Part shown: in pieces, positions 60,618 through 64,000 of the stretch | Position numbering within the stretch: the stretch's first letter is position 1 | Layout: every line of letters begins with the position of its first letter | NCBI RefSeq assembly: GCF_029953635.1 | Contig: NZ_CP124543.1 | Span: 4,753,455-4,817,454 of the forward strand | Reading direction: 5' to 3' | Source: Halotia branconii CENA392 | GTDB lineage: Bacteria > Cyanobacteriota > Cyanobacteriia > Cyanobacteriales > Nostocaceae | Length of the DNA stretch: 64,000 bases | The notes under the pieces: model-generated | Database searches by the model: none | The model's input: only the letters and a program-made list of their open reading frames with translations | What the model was told of the DNA's origin: nothing | Program-made: the position numbers and the translations under genes

Positions 60618-62177
60618 TTAATTACTTAAATGCCAGCCTATTTTAATTAAGTCACTTATCCAGTTAACTGTGGCTTCTGCTCGTTCGTAACTATCATCTT
60701 CGTCACTAAAACCAACCAGATATTTAGCATGTTCATAATTTAATAATTTCTCGCCTTCGCCTGGGAAGTAAATATTAAAAAACTCAATGGCGAATTTTTC
60801 GCTAAAAGTTTTTTTGTCAATGTTAAAAGCACGCCGGGATTGCAGTTGAGCTAAATCTTGATAAATATGACTCCAGTTTGATTGTTTCTCTCTGTCTTGA
60901 TATTTGGTCAATATATCTAGATAATTCCAAGGACAAGTCCACTGGACATATTGACCACTGTTAAAAACTATGCGAATGGTGACTCGTCCACGTCCTGAAG
61001 ATTTGGCTAACTTTTCGGCTTCACGACAATGTTTTAAAATATCTCTTTGAGGAACGCTAGAACCAGCCCAAACAAAGCCAACACTTAAGCCTATCTTTTG
61101 GTCATGTTTTTCCCAAGTTTGGGGTAGGGTAGTTAACCATGCAAATGCTTGTTTGGCTGTAATAGGTTCTTGGTCTTTCTCTCGATAAATTGCGCCTAAA
61201 AAATCGTCACCACCTGCATAAACTACTCGACCAATTTCTTGAGGAAAATCTCTGGTAAAATCTTTTCCCCAAAGTCGCATAGCTTGACTAAATTTTTTTA
61301 GTTCATCATCACCATTTTCTAATTCTGCTAATTTTTTTAAATGTTTGCCTACTTCATCGCCGTCACCCATAAACCAACCTGTCCAGCGTCCTTTACCTTC
61401 CTCATTTTTGGCTTTAAGGCCACGATAAATTTCACTGAAGCTTTCTAGCTTAGACATGCCTAAGTTGTGGGCAATTTCGGGAAGTGTGACTAAACGCTTA
61501 ACCAATTCGGGAATACTTAATTTCTCATGAAGTGCAAAAAATTTGCCTTCTGGTTCTGCATCTTGAGGAAGATTTTCTAATACGCAAGCGAGGCGTTGAT
61601 AAAAAGTTTTAATATCATCTTTTTCTATTGTCCACTGGCGATTTTTAGGCTTTCTCTCTACCCCGCCTAAGCCGGGAAAGGCAATTCCATCTGTACCAGT
61701 TAAGCTAGAACTTTCGCCTATCCAGTTAACCGCAGTCCACCCACGAGAAAGTTTGCGGGTTTCTAAGTTATCCATCGCCGCTTGAATACTATCGCCTTCC
61801 GCCCAAAAGATTTCCCAGGCGTGGTTTCCCCAGTTTGTCCATTCTCTATCCCAGAAGTATTTATAGTCAGGTAATTTCTTCTCTATCCAGGTGCGACATT
61901 CTTGTAATATTCCCTTCCATGCAGATAACAGGGTTTTTTCTACCTGTGATTGAGAAAATTCTCCCTTAATTAGGATGCGATTGGGCATTCCTTTTTGGAC
62001 ATTGGGAAGTGCTGGAGAAATAACTGTTGTGGTTTTTTCAGCTTCTTTTACTAGCTGTTGGCTGAGATAAGAGAGAATCAGGGATGCACCATATAAGTCT
62101 CGGAGTTTGCGGGATTTCTCAATGAATCCTTGTACGGGAGCAAAGGTAGTTGCTGTATATTTGGCCACGTTTACCAT
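60618..62177 (-). CDS. cmr2: Cas10/Cmr2, HD-less, with intact GGDD cyclase motif
   Basis: 519 residues, much shorter than usual Cmr2 (about 800-1000). There is no N-terminal HD nuclease domain; the protein starts MVNVAKYTATTFAPVQGFIE, where the palm part begins. The second palm holds YAGGDDFLG (GGDD at 61203-61214, residues 322-325), so cyclic oligoadenylate synthesis is expected. The FMGDGDEVGKHL segment is part of the Palm/linker region. DNA cleavage by this protein is not expected. It heads the minus-strand cmr operon, divergent from the CRISPR array. Confidence 0.9.
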   Translation of the reverse strand: MVNVAKYTATTFAPVQGFIEKSRKLRDLYGASLILSYLSQQLVKEAEKTTTVISPALPNVQKGMPNRILIKGEFSQSQVEKTLLSAWKGILQECRTWIEKKLPDYKYFWDREWTNWGNHAWEIFWAEGDSIQAAMDNLETRKLSRGWTAVNWIGESSSLTGTDGIAFPGLGGVERKPKNRQWTIEKDDIKTFYQRLACVLENLPQDAEPEGKFFALHEKLSIPELVKRLVTLPEIAHNLGMSKLESFSEIYRGLKAKNEEGKGRWTGWFMGDGDEVGKHLKKLAELENGDDELKKFSQAMRLWGKDFTRDFPQEIGRVVYAGGDDFLGAIYREKDQEPITAKQAFAWLTTLPQTWEKHDQKIGLSVGFVWAGSSVPQRDILKHCREAEKLAKSSGRGRVTIRIVFNSGQYVQWTCPWNYLDILTKYQDREKQSNWSHIYQDLAQLQSRRAFNIDKKTFSEKFAIEFFNIYFPGEGEKLLNYEHAKYLVGFSDEDDSYERAEATVNWISDLIKIGWHLSN

Positions 62178-63016
62178 AGTTACTGGATGCGGTCTTGTCT
62201 AAATTACAGGAGAATTTTGAACTTTGATTCAGTAGTTATACTTTGTAACAATTTTGCTCTGTGGTCAGCCTTTAGGTGTTTGCACAACGCACCTCTAGTA
62301 ATAAGTAGGTCGGAGTAAATATTGTTGGGACAAGGCAAGGGGCAGGGGGCAGGGAGCAGGAGGAAAAAGAGTTTTAGCCTCATTTACTTTTCTTCACACA
62401 GTTTGGTTTTATTGCACCGACTTACTTATATGCAAGCTTGGAGTTATGTAACACTGGGTAAATTACTGTGACATTTACATCTTCTCGGAAAAACTGAGAA
62501 TGTAAATACCTTTTCGTGCGAATGACGAAATTTGTTTGGATGTCTGAGTGATATTTTATTTAAGGTGAGTTTGATCAACCTCTCCCCAACCCCTCTCCGA
62601 CGCGGAGAGGGGCAGAATGTTTCTTAGTTTTGAACCAAAAAATAAAGGTTTCAAAGCCTCTCACACCGTACGGGAGAGGTTTTGAGAGGGGTGTTTTAGA
62701 GCCGTCGAACTCAGGTTATTTAAGGTGTTGCAGATTTGTGAGATAATTTATCGGGCTATACCCCAGCTTTGCTAACACGCAGAGGCGCAGAGAAGATGAA
62801 GAGTTTTGGTGTTAAGAGAGAGTTTCAGATGTTCATCGACGCACCTCGCCGAATCGCTGAAACCCTATGTTTTTCGTTCTAGTGTGTCGATGCCTTACAG
62901 GACAAGGGTTTGAGGTATGTATTTTACTTATTTTCGCACAACATATATGATATTTTTAAGAGATGCGTCGATTTGGCGGCTGAAAGCCTTACGGGGCAAA
63001 GGCTCCTAGACGAACT
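62178..63016 (+). promoter_or_regulatory. CRISPR leader region and repeat-rich spacer
   Basis: 839 bp between cas10 and the array. 62336-62360 is a GGGGCAG/GGAGCAG STRR. 62588-62612 holds a palindrome (CCCCTCTCC / GGAGAGGGG). 62785-62795 has an AGGCGCAGAG repeat. Next to the array, two related hairpin motifs occur: GCCTTACAGGACAAGGGT near 62892-62909 and GCCTTACGGGGCAAAGGCT at 62986-63004. Each pairs CCTT with AAGG. The array promoter should lie before them. Confidence 0.6.
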
Positions 63017-64000
63017 CTTTCCCGATTACTTCAAATCGGAATGAATGGAAACTTTGGGGATATCTGCCGGTAATCGAAAGTTATGAACTTTCCCGATTAC
63101 TTCAAATCGGAATGAATGGAAACTTCACCGCTACTTTATGGTGAACGATTTTCTAACAGCGAGGCTTTCCCGATTACTTCAAATCGGAATGAATGGAAAC
63201 CCTCCAGCGCACCACGAACCCAGACTTTCTCCTGACTTTCCCGATTACTTCAAATCGGAATGAATGGAAACCTCGATCCCCATCTCCGTCCACTTGCGAG
63301 AAATTCTTTCCCGATTACTTCAAATCGGAATGAATGGAAACGTTTTTACTGTTGCACCATACACCGACCTAGAACCACAACTTTCCCGATTACTTCAAAT
63401 CGGAATGAATGGAAACAAACAGGAGATATTGGTTTGAAGTCTAACGTGGGTCTTTCCCGATTACTTCAAATCGGAATGAATGGAAACGGTTCATACCAGG
63501 CAACCACCTCATTTTCAACTTTGACACTTTCCCGATTACTTCAAATCGGAATGAATGGAAACACAAAGTGCCAATGCTGAAGTAAATAAACCAACAGGAA
63601 CTTTCCCGATTACTTCAAATCGGAATGAATGGAAACACTTGACCTCGAAGGGAAGGATTGTAATACATTTTCCTTTCCCGATTACTTCAAATCGGAATGA
63701 ATGGAAACACCCCATCGTCAAAGAGGGGCAATGGGGATTCAGACTTTCCCGATTACTTCAAATCGGAATGAATGGAAACTGTAGCATTGGTCTGCATTAA
63801 TCATTTTTCTACCCTTTCCCGATTACTTCAAATCGGAATGAATGGAAACATTTTGGTGAAATATCTTGGAAACAGTTGCTTCGGCTTTCCCGATTACTTC
63901 AAATCGGAATGAATGGAAACCTTGGAGTCGGGCTTGGTGCTGGACTTGGGGTCTTTCCCGATTACTTCAAATCGGAATGAATGGAAACTATAGCAGTCCA
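63017..64000 (+). CRISPR. CRISPR array, 14 identical 36-bp repeats, runs off window
   Basis: Repeats start at 63017, 63088, 63165, 63236, 63306, 63381, 63452, 63527, 63601, 63673, 63744, 63814, 63885 and 63953. Each is 36 bp, from CTTTCCCGATTACTT to GAATGAATGGAAAC, with no differences seen. Thirteen full spacers are 32-41 bp; a fourteenth is cut by the window edge. CCGATT and AATCGG inside the repeat form a 6-bp stem with ACTTCA loop, and the 3' end GGAAAC would give the 5' handle of crRNAs, so transcription is on the plus strand, away from cas10. Open frames across this region are artefacts of the repeats. Confidence 0.98.

Noticed and set aside
63260..63800. Three open frames of 61-106 residues crossing the CRISPR array
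   Set aside because: They repeat FPITSNRNEWK or LSRLLQIGMNGN because the 36-bp repeat is open in several frames; they are not genes.

Overview
This 64 kb window is chromosomal DNA of a filamentous, probably heterocyst-forming cyanobacterium (Nostoc/Calothrix type). The evidence is the frequent GCGATCGC (HIP1) octamers, heptameric short tandem repeats (STRRs such as GGGAGCA, AGTCCCT and TTGTCAG), the chloroplast-lineage genes ycf35 and ycf46, the sulfolipid genes sqdB and sqdX, and the order purC-omp85-lpxC-fabZ-lpxA-lpxB, which I know from Nostoc. No rRNA or tRNA gene was recognised.

Layout. 0-4.6 kb: a minus-strand catabolic-looking cluster (hydantoinase-like amidohydrolase, zinc-free MDR oxidoreductase, alpha/beta hydrolase, BKACE/DUF849 enzyme). 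5-6.6 kb: purS-purQ, divergent from a Fur-family regulator. 6.7-10 kb: a broken Uma2 gene and an AT-rich DEAH helicase-HNH gene. 10-12.6 kb: ycf35, ycf46 and a ribbon-helix-helix protein. 12.8-19 kb: a lipoprotein, the two sulfolipid synthesis genes and a GAF-GAF-PAS adenylate cyclase. 19.8-27.6 kb: purC, the outer-membrane assembly protein and early lipid A genes. 27.6-34.1 kb: a very large hybrid response regulator/kinase, a universal stress protein, a DUF3122 protein and a PaaK-like ligase. 34.4-38.7 kb: two paralogous zinc-ribbon Ser/Thr kinases separated by a four-helix-bundle gene. 38.9-44.8 kb: dnaK-dnaJ-Uma2, an M28 peptidase and a bestrophin. 45-52.5 kb: a serine beta-lactamase-fold enzyme, an overlapping small-protein/HNH pair, a ComFB-like protein, an FAD oxidoreductase, a YaaW-like protein and an O-antigen-ligase-like protein. 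52.7-54.1 kb: a complete IS701-type insertion sequence with a TTAA target duplication.

54.5-64 kb: a type III-B-like CRISPR system. Minus-strand genes encode an HD-less Cas10 with an intact GGDD motif, Cmr3, Cmr4, a small Cmr5-like protein, a 535-residue protein that looks like a Cmr6-Cmr1 fusion, and a CARF-HEPN RNase. A divergent array of 14 identical 36-bp repeats runs off the right edge. No cas6, cas1 or cas2 is present in the window. The expected logic is target-RNA recognition by the Cmr complex, cyclic oligoadenylate synthesis by Cas10, and activation of the CARF-HEPN nuclease.

The most unusual pattern is structural. Both four-helix-bundle (S23/IVP-like) genes, one between the kinases and one, broken by a stop codon, between cmr4 and cmr5, are bracketed by inverted heptamer STRRs in the same polarity (G-rich upstream, C-rich downstream). 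In both, the preceding gene ends inside the STRR. This suggests a small mobile cassette that inserts at gene ends.
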